From positions 434,001-498,000 of the forward strand of contig JBAYRL010000002.1 of the NCBI GenBank assembly GCA_041676705.1: 64,000 nt of DNA. The letters run 5' to 3'. The notes beneath the pieces are model-generated. The model was not told the DNA's origin, searched no databases, and saw only the letters and a program-made list of their open reading frames with translations. This DNA is from Acidimicrobiia bacterium. GTDB taxonomy: Bacteria; Actinomycetota; Acidimicrobiia; Acidimicrobiales; SKKL01. Below are positions 25,469-33,797 of the stretch, one piece after another. A program made the position numbers and the translations under genes. Every line of letters starts with the position of its first letter. Position 1 is the first letter of the stretch.

Positions 25469-27570
25469 GTGAGGTGCGGCCAACGCTTTCCTGGCTTCAG
25501 CCGGCCCGATGGCAAAGCAGTGCAATTTGGTTGAACCTGCGGATACTGGCCTTCACGATGGCCGCAGTGATGATAGGACCATTGGTGGTCACTGCGGCCA
25601 TCATCGTTGTCGCCTCGCCAAGCGCAGCCTCTTCCAGCCTTGCCACCTCAAACACCTCGCCTCATACCGCGCAGCTTCAGAACCAACCTCAAACCGGCGG
25701 AATGAATTTCGTTGGTTTAACCACCTGGGTGAAACCCAACGATGAGGTCACGTTACAACTACGTCTTGATGACATTTCGCCAGAAAGTCGCTTGGTGGTG
25801 AACCTTCATGGTCGACTACCCATGCGTGCTCGGGTGGCGTCAACGATTGAAGGGAACAATCTCGGTCGGGTCGTTCGCCAGGTTGAGAATTCTAAGGTGA
25901 CCGAGCTTGAAACTGATGCTCAAGGCAACGTCAGCATCCGTTTTAAGGTTCGTAGTGGTGTTGGAGATACCCAAGCCATTCTGCTCACCAAAGACGGTGT
26001 TTACCCACTTGAAATTCAGCTTCGAGACGAGACCGGACAAGTAACCGAATCATTCGTGGTCCACTTTGTGCGCTTGCCAAACAATGAGGTGAACCCGCTC
26101 AGCGTGGTGCTAGTACAGCCGCTTAGGTTCGAACCGGTGCTTGATCAAAACGGAGAAGGTCACCTTTCCAGTGCTACCGAGGCCGAATTGCGTTTGGTGA
26201 CGGAACTTTATCGTGCGAACTCCGATCTTTCCGTCACTTTCCAAGTGACACCCGAAACTTTGGTTGGTCTACGAAGCTCCAACGACCCCGATCGCACCGA
26301 GCTTTTCGATGAACTAGCGAACCTCTTAAGCACCAATACGGTCACCGCCGCCACTTTTGTGGAGGTGGATGTGGACGCGCTGATCCAAGCCGGCCTTCGT
26401 GACGGCCTTGGCAGTCAGCTGGCGCTAGGTGCGTCCACCTTGGTGACTCTGATGGGGGTGAACAATGAAAGCGGTACGTGGGTAGCTGATTCTGATTTGA
26501 GACCGGCCGGGCTAGACGAACTGGCTAAGCGAGGTGTTTCCCGATTAATTGTGTCTTCAGATTCACTAGAGGGAGAACGACCCGAGATTTTGGTGCAGCC
26601 TTTCGACCTCGCAACGCCCTCGGGCGGACGCTTGCAGGCATTGGCCACCGATGAAGTGTTGCAAAGTTATTTACAACCGGGTCTCAACCCGGCGCTGGCT
26701 GCCCAGCATTTCACCGCCGATATGGCAGCGATTTGGTTCGAACGACCCGCCTACAACCGAGTTGTAGCGGTGGTGTTACCGTCGGGTACTGCGGGGCTAG
26801 CACTTTTGGCTGAACTACTACCACAGTTCCAACAAACCCCCATCTTGTCACCCACTGACATGCGAGGTGCGCTTGAAAATGCCGATCCGGCGGCCGCTGA
26901 CGGTATCGATGCCAAGGTAGAAAACCCCAGCGAACGTTTAGTATTAGCGCTGAAAGATGCCAGCAGCTCGAGCAACTTAAACGGTTTTTCAACCAGTCTC
27001 AACCAAGCCCAAAGCTATCTGGCCAGCCACCATTTGGTGTTCGGTCAAAGCGCTCTAAGTCGGCTGCATGAAGAACAACAAATAGCAACGAGCATGGCTA
27101 AGAGCTTCACCCCCACCGAGCGCCAAAGCTACCTGGCGGCTTTGGTGGAAGCAGCACGGGCCAACCTTGAGCTATTGGCGGTACCCGACGCTGGTGCGGT
27201 TACTTTGGCCTCACGTGAAGGCGTAATTCCCTTGAGCGTGTTCAACTACAGCGGACAACCAGCCAAGGTTCAGTTGAGTTTGGAAAGTGACAAGTTGGTG
27301 TTCCAAGACGGAAACGTCATGGAACTAACTCTGACCGATGAGATCACCGCTCTAGAAATACCTGTGCGGGCACGTGCATCGGGTGCCTTTCCCATGCAAG
27401 TTCGCTTGGCCACACCTGACGGTGAAATTACCCTCGGTTCATTTCGTTACACAGTGCGATCCACCGCGGTTTCGGGTGTGGGTGTTGGCATTGCGGTTGC
27501 CGCGTTAGTAACAATCGGATTTTGGTGGCGAAAAACCACCGTTAAAGCACGTAAGGCCGCTGAATCCTAA
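25465..27570 (+). CDS. DUF6049-like large envelope protein
   Basis: 701 residues. One N-terminal TM helix (about 27-52), a large extracytoplasmic part of about 610 residues that is beta-rich at both ends, and one C-terminal TM helix (about 668-688) ending in a basic tail (WWRKTTVKARKAAES). This topology and position match actinobacterial DUF6049 proteins encoded next to murJ in the sigM-trxB region. The function is unknown; a role in envelope assembly is inferred from synteny. Here murJ is not next to it. Confidence 0.7.
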   Translation: MSEVRPTLSWLQPARWQSSAIWLNLRILAFTMAAVMIGPLVVTAAIIVVASPSAASSSLATSNTSPHTAQLQNQPQTGGMNFVGLTTWVKPNDEVTLQLRLDDISPESRLVVNLHGRLPMRARVASTIEGNNLGRVVRQVENSKVTELETDAQGNVSIRFKVRSGVGDTQAILLTKDGVYPLEIQLRDETGQVTESFVVHFVRLPNNEVNPLSVVLVQPLRFEPVLDQNGEGHLSSATEAELRLVTELYRANSDLSVTFQVTPETLVGLRSSNDPDRTELFDELANLLSTNTVTAATFVEVDVDALIQAGLRDGLGSQLALGASTLVTLMGVNNESGTWVADSDLRPAGLDELAKRGVSRLIVSSDSLEGERPEILVQPFDLATPSGGRLQALATDEVLQSYLQPGLNPALAAQHFTADMAAIWFERPAYNRVVAVVLPSGTAGLALLAELLPQFQQTPILSPTDMRGALENADPAAADGIDAKVENPSERLVLALKDASSSSNLNGFSTSLNQAQSYLASHHLVFGQSALSRLHEEQQIATSMAKSFTPTERQSYLAALVEAARANLELLAVPDAGAVTLASREGVIPLSVFNYSGQPAKVQLSLESDKLVFQDGNVMELTLTDEITALEIPVRARASGAFPMQVRLATPDGEITLGSFRYTVRSTAVSGVGVGIAVAALVTIGFWWRKTTVKARKAAES

Positions 27571-27638
27571 GATTTATAAACCCCTGGCTCGGCCGGGGTG
27601 AACACTAGGCTTTGGCGACAAGAAATAGGGAGAGCATC

Positions 27639-28484
27639 GTGACCGTCAGAATCGTTACCGACAGCTCATGCGACTTGAGCCATGAAGAAACCACGGCCTT
27701 AGGAATTGAGGTGGTTCCACTCACCATCCGTTTTGGCCAAAAAGAATATGTTGATCGTGAAGAACTTTCGGTCGATGATTTTTATACAGAAATGGCCGCC
27801 AACGCTGAGCTACCTGAAACTGCGGCCCCCGCACCTGGTGCTTTTGAGATGGTTTTTCGCAAGCTGGCCGAAGAGGGCGCCTCAGGTGTGGTGTGCATAA
27901 ACCTTTCCTCACAGCTCTCAGCTACTTTCCAATCAGCGCGCACGGCAGCCAACGCCCTTGAGGGTGGTGTTCCAGTTGCGGTCATCGATTCGAACTCCAT
28001 TACCGCTGGCTTGGGGACCCAAGTATTAGAAGCCGCCAAAGCCGCGCAGCGCGGTGCCACGGTGGAAGAAATCACCGAGCTGGTAAACAACATGGTGAAA
28101 CGAACCCATGTCGTAGGTGTTTTGGATACGCTCGAAAACCTTAAAAAGGGTGGGCGAATTGGTGGTGCGGCGGCACTCTTAGGCAGCATGCTGTCGATTA
28201 AGCCTGCTATCGATATTTCCTCTGGCGCTGTTAAAGAAGCTGGCAAACCTCGCACCCGCAAGAAGGCCATTCAATGGCTAGCCGACCAGGTGTTGGCATC
28301 AGGCGAGGTGGAACAGCTGGCCATTATGCATGGCAACGCTCCCGATGAAGAGATTGAGACGCTGCTTGGAATTTTGGCGCCACGCTTTGAACGCGAAAAC
28401 ATTCGCATCGGTAAAATCGGTGCCGTTATTGGCACTCATGGGGGGCCTCGAGTAATTGGGGCCTGCTTCCTGGCCGATAGTTAG
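27639..28484 (+). CDS. DegV family fatty-acid-binding protein
   Basis: 281 residues from the GTG at 27639, preceded by GGGAGAG; the frame extends nine codons upstream without conservation. The start VRIVTDSSCDL, the CINLSSQLSATFQSA block (lipid head contact) and SMLSIKPAI, with GAVIGTHGGP near the end, are typical DegV. Members hold a fatty acid; in some bacteria they serve as FakB for fatty-acid kinase. No FakA is in the window. It occupies the place where mycobacteria carry murJ. Confidence 0.88.
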   Translation: MTVRIVTDSSCDLSHEETTALGIEVVPLTIRFGQKEYVDREELSVDDFYTEMAANAELPETAAPAPGAFEMVFRKLAEEGASGVVCINLSSQLSATFQSARTAANALEGGVPVAVIDSNSITAGLGTQVLEAAKAAQRGATVEEITELVNNMVKRTHVVGVLDTLENLKKGGRIGGAAALLGSMLSIKPAIDISSGAVKEAGKPRTRKKAIQWLADQVLASGEVEQLAIMHGNAPDEEIETLLGILAPRFERENIRIGKIGAVIGTHGGPRVIGACFLADS

Positions 28485-28511
28485 ACTCCAACCGGCGCTA
28501 ACGTTACTAAT

Positions 28512-30071
28512 GTGACCGAGTTCCGCCAACGCTCACCAGAGCCGTCGACAGGTGAGGCGCCGAGATTGTTGGCGGGCCGCTACCAGCTCCAAAACCTTAT
28601 TGCTTCGGGCGGTATGGCAGAGGTTTGGCGCGCTCACGATCTGGTTTTAACCCGTGATGTGGCAGTTAAAATCTTGCATTCTCATTTCGCAACCGACGCT
28701 GCTTTGATTGAACGATTCGCTAGGGAAGCTAGGGCCGCCGCTCGTCTAACGCACCCCGCCATCGTGGCGATTTATGACACCATTGCTGATGGTGAAACAA
28801 ACGCCATTGTTATGGAGCTAATCAGTGGCATAACGTTACGCGAATATATGGACTTGCAAGGTCCATTACCGCCTGAAGATGCCATCGAAATCGCGGCGGC
28901 GGTAGCTGATGCACTGCGTTGCGCCCACGAAGCGGGCATTGTGCACCGCGACATTAAGCCAGCCAATATTTTGCTGTGTGATGACCGGCGGGTGAAAGTA
29001 ACCGACTTTGGTATTGCCAAAGTAGCGGTCGATGACGACATGACTCACGCTGGCACATTGTTGGGGACGGCTAAATATCTCTCACCAGAACAAGTTTCGG
29101 GTGCCGCCGTCGATCCACGAAGCGATATTTACTCCTTAGCGGTCGTTCTGTATGAAGCCCTCTGTGGCACCGTGCCCTTTAACGGAGATAGCGACGCTGC
29201 AATTGCCTTGGCCCGCCTGCAACGTGAACCTATTAGCCCTCGACAAATTCGGCCAAGCATTTCTCGTGATCTGGATGGTTTGGTGCGCCGGGCCTTGGCC
29301 GTGTCGCCTGAGGATCGCCCCCCCACCGCAGCCGCCTTTCGGGCCTCGTTACTAGGTTTATCGCACGACGCCGCGAGCGATTTGGGGCCCGACCCGACCA
29401 CGGTGGCACACATTTTTGCCAACCCGGTTGACGATTCGTTCGTGAGAAGCGAGCGTCGCTGGATCGTACCCAGCCTGCTCATAGTGATTATTGGTGGCTC
29501 GTTGATTCTGGCCGGTGCGCTTTTCGGCCGCACCGACGCTGGTCAGAACCTATTTGAGCGGGCTCGTGAAGTGGTGCGATTCGAATCACCGCTAAGCTCC
29601 AAACCTAAATCGGCACCTTTACCAATTGTGGAAGCTATTCCCTTTGATCCCTTTGGAAGTGGTGCGCCAGGTGAAAACGATGAACAAGCCAGTGCCGCCA
29701 TCGACGGCGACCCCAACACCTCGTGGCCAACCGAGTTTTATAGCGACCGAAACATGGGGGTTAAGCCAGGAGTTGGTTTTCGAATCAGCGTGGGCCAACC
29801 AACAACTCTTGACCGCCTCTCGATTACCTCTGAGAGCAGCGACTGGGCGGCTTCTATATATGTCCACCGTGGTGTTCCAGCAACTTTTGAGGAATGGGGC
29901 TACCCCATCACAACCGCCGAGGGCATTGCCCCCGGCGAAACTAACTTTGACCTTATGGGCAACACCGGGGACTCGGTGCTGATTTGGATCACCGACCTTG
30001 GACCAGGTCCACCAGGTGAGTTTCGGGTGCGGCTTGCTAATGTTGCGCTCTATGGGCAAGTACCAGGCTAA
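28512..30071 (+). CDS. Transmembrane Ser/Thr protein kinase with extracellular MviN-like domain
   Basis: 519 residues with a GTG start. The cytosolic kinase domain (about 22-285) is complete: glycine loop ASGGMAEV, Lys53 in VAVKIL, HRDIKPAN (Asp147), DFG at 165-167 and SPEQ. One TM helix (about 318-339) follows. The extracellular domain (about 375-517) resembles discoidin-like folds (FDPFGSG, AIDGDPNTSW, LTT-type beta segments). The same extracellular domain follows the pseudokinase of mycobacterial MviN/MurJ (Rv3910), whose gene sits at this locus. It is followed closely by the sigma factor gene. Confidence 0.88.
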   Translation: MTEFRQRSPEPSTGEAPRLLAGRYQLQNLIASGGMAEVWRAHDLVLTRDVAVKILHSHFATDAALIERFAREARAAARLTHPAIVAIYDTIADGETNAIVMELISGITLREYMDLQGPLPPEDAIEIAAAVADALRCAHEAGIVHRDIKPANILLCDDRRVKVTDFGIAKVAVDDDMTHAGTLLGTAKYLSPEQVSGAAVDPRSDIYSLAVVLYEALCGTVPFNGDSDAAIALARLQREPISPRQIRPSISRDLDGLVRRALAVSPEDRPPTAAAFRASLLGLSHDAASDLGPDPTTVAHIFANPVDDSFVRSERRWIVPSLLIVIIGGSLILAGALFGRTDAGQNLFERAREVVRFESPLSSKPKSAPLPIVEAIPFDPFGSGAPGENDEQASAAIDGDPNTSWPTEFYSDRNMGVKPGVGFRISVGQPTTLDRLSITSESSDWAASIYVHRGVPATFEEWGYPITTAEGIAPGETNFDLMGNTGDSVLIWITDLGPGPPGEFRVRLANVALYGQVPG

Positions 30072-30087
30072 GTAGCAGCCACACCAC

Positions 30088-30681
30088 ATGGACGACACGG
30101 CGTTAGTAATAGCGGCGCAAAACGGTGACCGTGAGGCACTTCGCAAACTCTTGGCCAAACACCAAGACGGGATTTACGCTCTGATACGGCGGATCGTCGG
30201 CAACGACGCTGATGCGTATGACGCCACCCAAGAAGCGTTGCTCGCCGTGGTACGGGGCCTGCCGGGATTCAACCGCCAAAGCCGCTTCAGCACTTGGGTC
30301 TACCGAGTCGCTAGCAACGCCGCCGTCGATCAACTGCGTCGTAACCAACGAAACCCGGCACCCTCGGCCAATTTAGAAGACGATTACGCTAATACCATCG
30401 CTCGCCAAGACGCACACACGCCTAGCTTCTACACTGCGGTGGAAGATCGCCTCAGTATCGATCAGGCCCTCCAGCTTATTTCCCACGACTTCGCAATGGC
30501 AGTCGTTTTACGCGATCAACTGGGTTTCGACTATGCCGAAATTGGAAAGATTTTAGAAATTCCAATTGGCACCGTTCGTTCTCGAATCGCGCGCGGGCGA
30601 CGAGAGTTAGCCCAGATATTAGGTCCGTTACGCCACAGCGGAGCGGAGGGAACTAATGAGAACCATCCAACGTCTAACTAA
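30088..30681 (+). CDS. sigM: ECF RNA polymerase sigma factor, SigM-like
   Basis: 197 residues. Region 2 (about 20-90) has DAYDATQEALLAVVRGLPGF and FSTWVYRVASNAAVDQLRR; region 4 (about 135-185) has FDYAEIGKILEIPIGTVRSRIARGR, the DNA-binding helix-turn-helix. The SigM name rests on its place before an anti-sigma gene and trxB, as in Mycobacterium, and on ECF group features. A membrane anti-sigma follows directly, so it is likely kept inactive until an envelope or redox signal. Confidence 0.88.
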   Translation: MDDTALVIAAQNGDREALRKLLAKHQDGIYALIRRIVGNDADAYDATQEALLAVVRGLPGFNRQSRFSTWVYRVASNAAVDQLRRNQRNPAPSANLEDDYANTIARQDAHTPSFYTAVEDRLSIDQALQLISHDFAMAVVLRDQLGFDYAEIGKILEIPIGTVRSRIARGRRELAQILGPLRHSGAEGTNENHPTSN

Positions 30682-30686
30682 TTGTC

Positions 30687-31637
30687 ATGACTTCTGACAC
30701 TCCCCAGACTCCGAACGAACCCCCGACTCCGCAAGGATCGGAAAGCGAAGACCCACAAGACGAGCTTGTTTCCAGTGTCCTCGACGGTGAGGCTTCGCCT
30801 GAAGAGGAAACCCAGGTTCGTGCGCAGTCCAAACTCTTTGAACGGCTCAGCACTTTTTCACGTGTTGCCAGCGCCGTTGGTGCCCCGGTTGCGCCTCTCA
30901 ATGAATTAAGTGCTCGTCGCATGCTTGACGAAGTGATGGTTGAAGTCGTTCCTGGTGAGGATGCCCAAGCGCCACCACGCAATACAAGGTCACGGTGGCA
31001 GCGCCCCTGGCCTGCATTAGGCGCGGTGGCAGCGGTGATATTAATTGCTCTCGCGGTGCCTATCATCGGTTCACTAAACAATTCAGACTCAGCCAAGCAG
31101 ACCACTGAAGAAGCCGGCGTGGCCGCAGATGCCACTCGAGAAGCGCACGATAGCGACAGCGCCGCCAGTAGCGTTCGAGGCCATGCCAGCGCTGACGGGA
31201 GCACTGACGAGCGCGCCAGTGATGAAAGTGACACCCACGCACCCTCTGCGTCTGCGGCCGCACAATCAACATGGCTGGGAGATTTCGACACCGTTGAGGG
31301 CCTAGCAAATGAGGCTTTACGCGTAGGCAGCTTGGATAATGCTCTCGATGCTTCCGGTGCCCTGGCTACCGACGATGATTCCGGCACGGCTGAATATGGT
31401 TCAGCCAACCCAAGTACCACGCCAGCTGATCGACGGCTTGAGGAAGAAATGGCCGCTTCGACCCCCGCGTTGTGTCCGCCGATATCACTAGAAACAGGCG
31501 AAACAATCGTGGAACGTTTCGCGGGCCGTGCCCAAGGCGTTGACTATTACGTATTGGTCACTGAGACCGCCTTATATACCCGACGGGTATATTTTCAACA
31601 GTGGGCAGACTGCGAGTCACACGAGATAGTGCCTTAA
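30687..31637 (+). CDS. Membrane-bound anti-sigma factor
   Basis: 316 residues. The N-terminal cytosolic part (about 25-75) has SSVLDGEASPEEETQVRAQ, the anti-sigma helix pattern that blocks ECF sigma factors. One TM helix (about 107-130) follows, then a Ser/Asp/Ala-rich linker and an extracytoplasmic domain ending with two cysteines (ALCPPI and WADCES). It starts 5 bp after the sigma stop. The zinc HxxxCxxC motif is absent. A perfect palindrome lies inside the 3' end (31574-31592). Confidence 0.8.
   Translation: MTSDTPQTPNEPPTPQGSESEDPQDELVSSVLDGEASPEEETQVRAQSKLFERLSTFSRVASAVGAPVAPLNELSARRMLDEVMVEVVPGEDAQAPPRNTRSRWQRPWPALGAVAAVILIALAVPIIGSLNNSDSAKQTTEEAGVAADATREAHDSDSAASSVRGHASADGSTDERASDESDTHAPSASAAAQSTWLGDFDTVEGLANEALRVGSLDNALDASGALATDDDSGTAEYGSANPSTTPADRRLEEEMAASTPALCPPISLETGETIVERFAGRAQGVDYYVLVTETALYTRRVYFQQWADCESHEIVP
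31574..31592. promoter_or_regulatory. Palindrome ATATACCCG-A-CGGGTATAT
   Basis: Perfect 9-bp arms around one base, inside the 3' end of the anti-sigma gene. Its core ATACCCG/CGGGTAT recurs in the palindrome at 32224-32235 upstream of trxB. It could be an operator for the genes that follow. Because it is in coding sequence (residues Leu-Tyr-Thr-Arg-Arg-Val-Tyr), chance cannot be ruled out. Confidence 0.4.
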
Positions 31638-31678
31638 GTCTTGCTACTAGCTATGCGTGAGACGGGTAGGCTGAGTTT

Positions 31679-32191
31679 ATGAACGACGGTGTGGCCCCGG
31701 AACCCGACCAACCTGAATCACTTCACCAAACGCCTCCCCCAGCTGGAACTCCACTTGGAGAACCGCTGGGAACAGCTGGCACCGGTGACCGAAATAGCGC
31801 TGGGCCAAGGTCGTATGGCCAAAGTTCCTACGGCCAAAATGGCTTTTCAGGAACATCCTTTGGGCCAGGCACCAAAGACGGCACTCGAAACGGTCCAAGC
31901 GGCTGGAGCGAACAGGCCGCTGATTTGGTAGTTGAAACCGTCGACAAAGTTCGGATTGCTACTACCGATCGCATTATCAAAGCTGCCAAAGCCGTGGTTT
32001 ATGGCGTGACAATTGGGCTGCTCTTGTTGCTAGTGGTCCCATTGGTGCTAATTCTTGTTTTTAGAGTGGTAGACGTTTATCTTCCGGGAGACGTGTGGAG
32101 CACATACTTGCTCTTCGGTCTAGTTTTTGTGGTCGCCGGGTCAATAATGTGGGGGAAACGTAAGCCGCAAAACAGCCCTGTCCGCCACTAA
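31679..32191 (+). CDS. Hypothetical membrane protein with disordered N-terminus
   Basis: 170 residues. The first 75 are Pro/Gly/Ser/Tyr-rich with short repeats (SYGQSSYGQNGFSG), followed by an amphipathic helix (about 78-104) and two TM helices (about 106-128 and 138-158) ending in a basic tail. I do not recognise a family. It stands between the anti-sigma gene and trxB on the same strand, a place sometimes occupied by small hypothetical proteins in actinobacteria. Confidence 0.55.
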   Translation: MNDGVAPEPDQPESLHQTPPPAGTPLGEPLGTAGTGDRNSAGPRSYGQSSYGQNGFSGTSFGPGTKDGTRNGPSGWSEQAADLVVETVDKVRIATTDRIIKAAKAVVYGVTIGLLLLLVVPLVLILVFRVVDVYLPGDVWSTYLLFGLVFVVAGSIMWGKRKPQNSPVRH

Positions 32192-32223
32192 ACTCGACTT
32201 CCAGCACGGATTAAATACGGAAT

Positions 32224-32235
32224 ATACCCGGGTAT
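32224..32235. promoter_or_regulatory. Palindrome ATACCCGGGTAT upstream of trxB
   Basis: A perfect 12-bp palindrome about 90 bp before the trxB start. The ATACCC...GGGTAT pattern resembles operators of the CsoR/CstR copper- and persulfide-sensing repressors, but no such repressor gene is in the window. It shares the core of the palindrome at 31574-31592. Operator status is inference. Confidence 0.45.
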
Positions 32236-32321
32236 GTATGTGTTAGAGATAGATGGTGCCCAACTTCTATTAGTTGACCAAACATACGTTCGCCCTTGTT
32301 AGTAATCTCAACAGGAGTTTC

Positions 32322-33290
32322 ATGTCAGACAGCACTATTCACGACGTGATCATCGTCGGTTCAGGACCTTCAGGGCTTACAGCAGCCATCTATGCCGCCC
32401 GTGCTAGCCTCAATCCCCTAGTTATTGAGGGGGAACCCTCTTCCACCAGCGACCAGCCCGGCGGTCAATTGATGACCACCACCGACGTTGAAAACTTTCC
32501 GGGCTTCCCAGACGGAATTATGGGCCCCGAGCTGATGATGAACTTCAAGAGCCAAGCCCAACGATTTGGTACTGAATTTCTTACCGATAAGGTTACTCGG
32601 GTCGACTTTTCAGAACGTCCCTTCAAGCTATGGGTTGGCGATCCCAACGCCGACGAACCCAGCTACACCGCACACAGTGTAATTATTTCAACCGGTGCAC
32701 GAGCTTTAATGCTGGGCTTGCCAAACGAACAAGAATTGACTGGTCATGGTGTTTCAACCTGCGCTACCTGTGACGGCTTTTTCTTCCGTGGCCACCATGT
32801 GGCCGTCGTTGGTGGTGGTGACACCGCAATTGAAGAAGCGATGTTCTTAGCTAAGTTTGCTGAAACCGTCACAATCATTCACCGCCGCGATGAGTTACGG
32901 GCCTCCAGGTTCATGCAAGACAAGGCCTTCGCAAACCCCAAGATCCAATTCATGTGGAACACCGTGGTAACCGCTGTTGAAGGTGACGATCGACTCAGTG
33001 GCCTCGAAGTAGAAAACGTCATCACCAAAGAACGAACCAAGCACCCCTTCACCGGCCTCTTTGTAGCCATCGGTCACAAACCAAACACCGACATCTTCCG
33101 CGACCAAGTGGAAATGCTTGAAGACGGCTATCTCGTCACCCAACCGGATAGCACTCACACCAATGTCGAAGGTGTCTTCGCCTGCGGTGACGTACAAGAC
33201 TCAACCTATCGCCAGGCCATCACAGCCGCAGGTTCAGGTTGCATGGCAGCCCTCGACGCCGAACGGTGGCTACTGGCCAACCACGGCTAG
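32322..33290 (+). CDS. trxB: Thioredoxin reductase
   Basis: 322 residues from the ATG at 32322, which has AGGAG seven bases upstream; a 16-codon upstream extension lacks a ribosome site. The FAD motif VIIVGSGPSGLTAAIYAARA, the redox-active CATCDGFFF (about 134-137), the NADPH motif VVGGGDTAIEEA and the C-terminal GVFACGDVQD are all present. It reduces thioredoxin with NADPH; trxA lies 127 bp downstream. The spacer before it carries a palindrome (32224-32235). Confidence 0.96.
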   Translation: MSDSTIHDVIIVGSGPSGLTAAIYAARASLNPLVIEGEPSSTSDQPGGQLMTTTDVENFPGFPDGIMGPELMMNFKSQAQRFGTEFLTDKVTRVDFSERPFKLWVGDPNADEPSYTAHSVIISTGARALMLGLPNEQELTGHGVSTCATCDGFFFRGHHVAVVGGGDTAIEEAMFLAKFAETVTIIHRRDELRASRFMQDKAFANPKIQFMWNTVVTAVEGDDRLSGLEVENVITKERTKHPFTGLFVAIGHKPNTDIFRDQVEMLEDGYLVTQPDSTHTNVEGVFACGDVQDSTYRQAITAAGSGCMAALDAERWLLANHG

Positions 33291-33417
33291 CGCGCACGGC
33301 ACTGGGGTCTGCCGCTAGGCCTCGACGGCTCGAACGCGGAATGTATGACCCCACCAATACGTTGAATACATAGGCATACCCTTTTCTGTCACTACCCCAC
33401 CCCAAGGAGCACCCAAA

Positions 33418-33744
33418 ATGGCTGCCTACATCAGTAATCTAACCGAATCTACCTTCGATGAAGAGATTGGCGCCGCCGACGAACCCGTACTTGTAGACTT
33501 TTGGGCTGAATGGTGTGGTCCTTGCAAAGTGGTGGCCCCAATTTTGGAAGAGATCGCCGAAGAACAACCTGAAAAGATTCGTGTTGCCAAGCTAAACGTC
33601 GACGATCATCCCGGCATTGCTCGCCGCTATGAGGTAATGAGCATTCCAACCATGATCCTCTTCAAAGATGGTCAACCAGCACACCGCATTGTTGGTGCGA
33701 AACCGAAGACCCAACTCTTGAACGAGCTAAATCCCCACCTTTAA
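33418..33744 (+). CDS. trxA: Thioredoxin
   Basis: 108 residues. The active site WAEWCGPCKV (Cys about 32 and 35) and the cis-Pro region MSIPTMILF are intact. It receives electrons from TrxB and reduces protein disulfides. GGAGC precedes the ATG. It is convergent with parB; the 53-bp spacer holds an imperfect inverted repeat (ATTACTAA / TTAGGTAAT) that could serve as a two-way end. Confidence 0.96.
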   Translation: MAAYISNLTESTFDEEIGAADEPVLVDFWAEWCGPCKVVAPILEEIAEEQPEKIRVAKLNVDDHPGIARRYEVMSIPTMILFKDGQPAHRIVGAKPKTQLLNELNPHL

Positions 33745-33797
33745 ACTCCCGCCAGCTAGGGTTCGAATATTACTAAATCACCCGATTAGGTAATACT

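Noticed and set aside
30674..31420. 248-codon minus-strand frame opposite the anti-sigma gene
   Set aside because: Its translation is Ala/Ser/Arg low complexity, has no ribosome site and mirrors the codon use of the plus-strand gene; it is a shadow.
33745..33797. Terminator between trxA and parB
   Set aside because: The inverted repeat is imperfect and has no T run, so I did not list it as a terminator.
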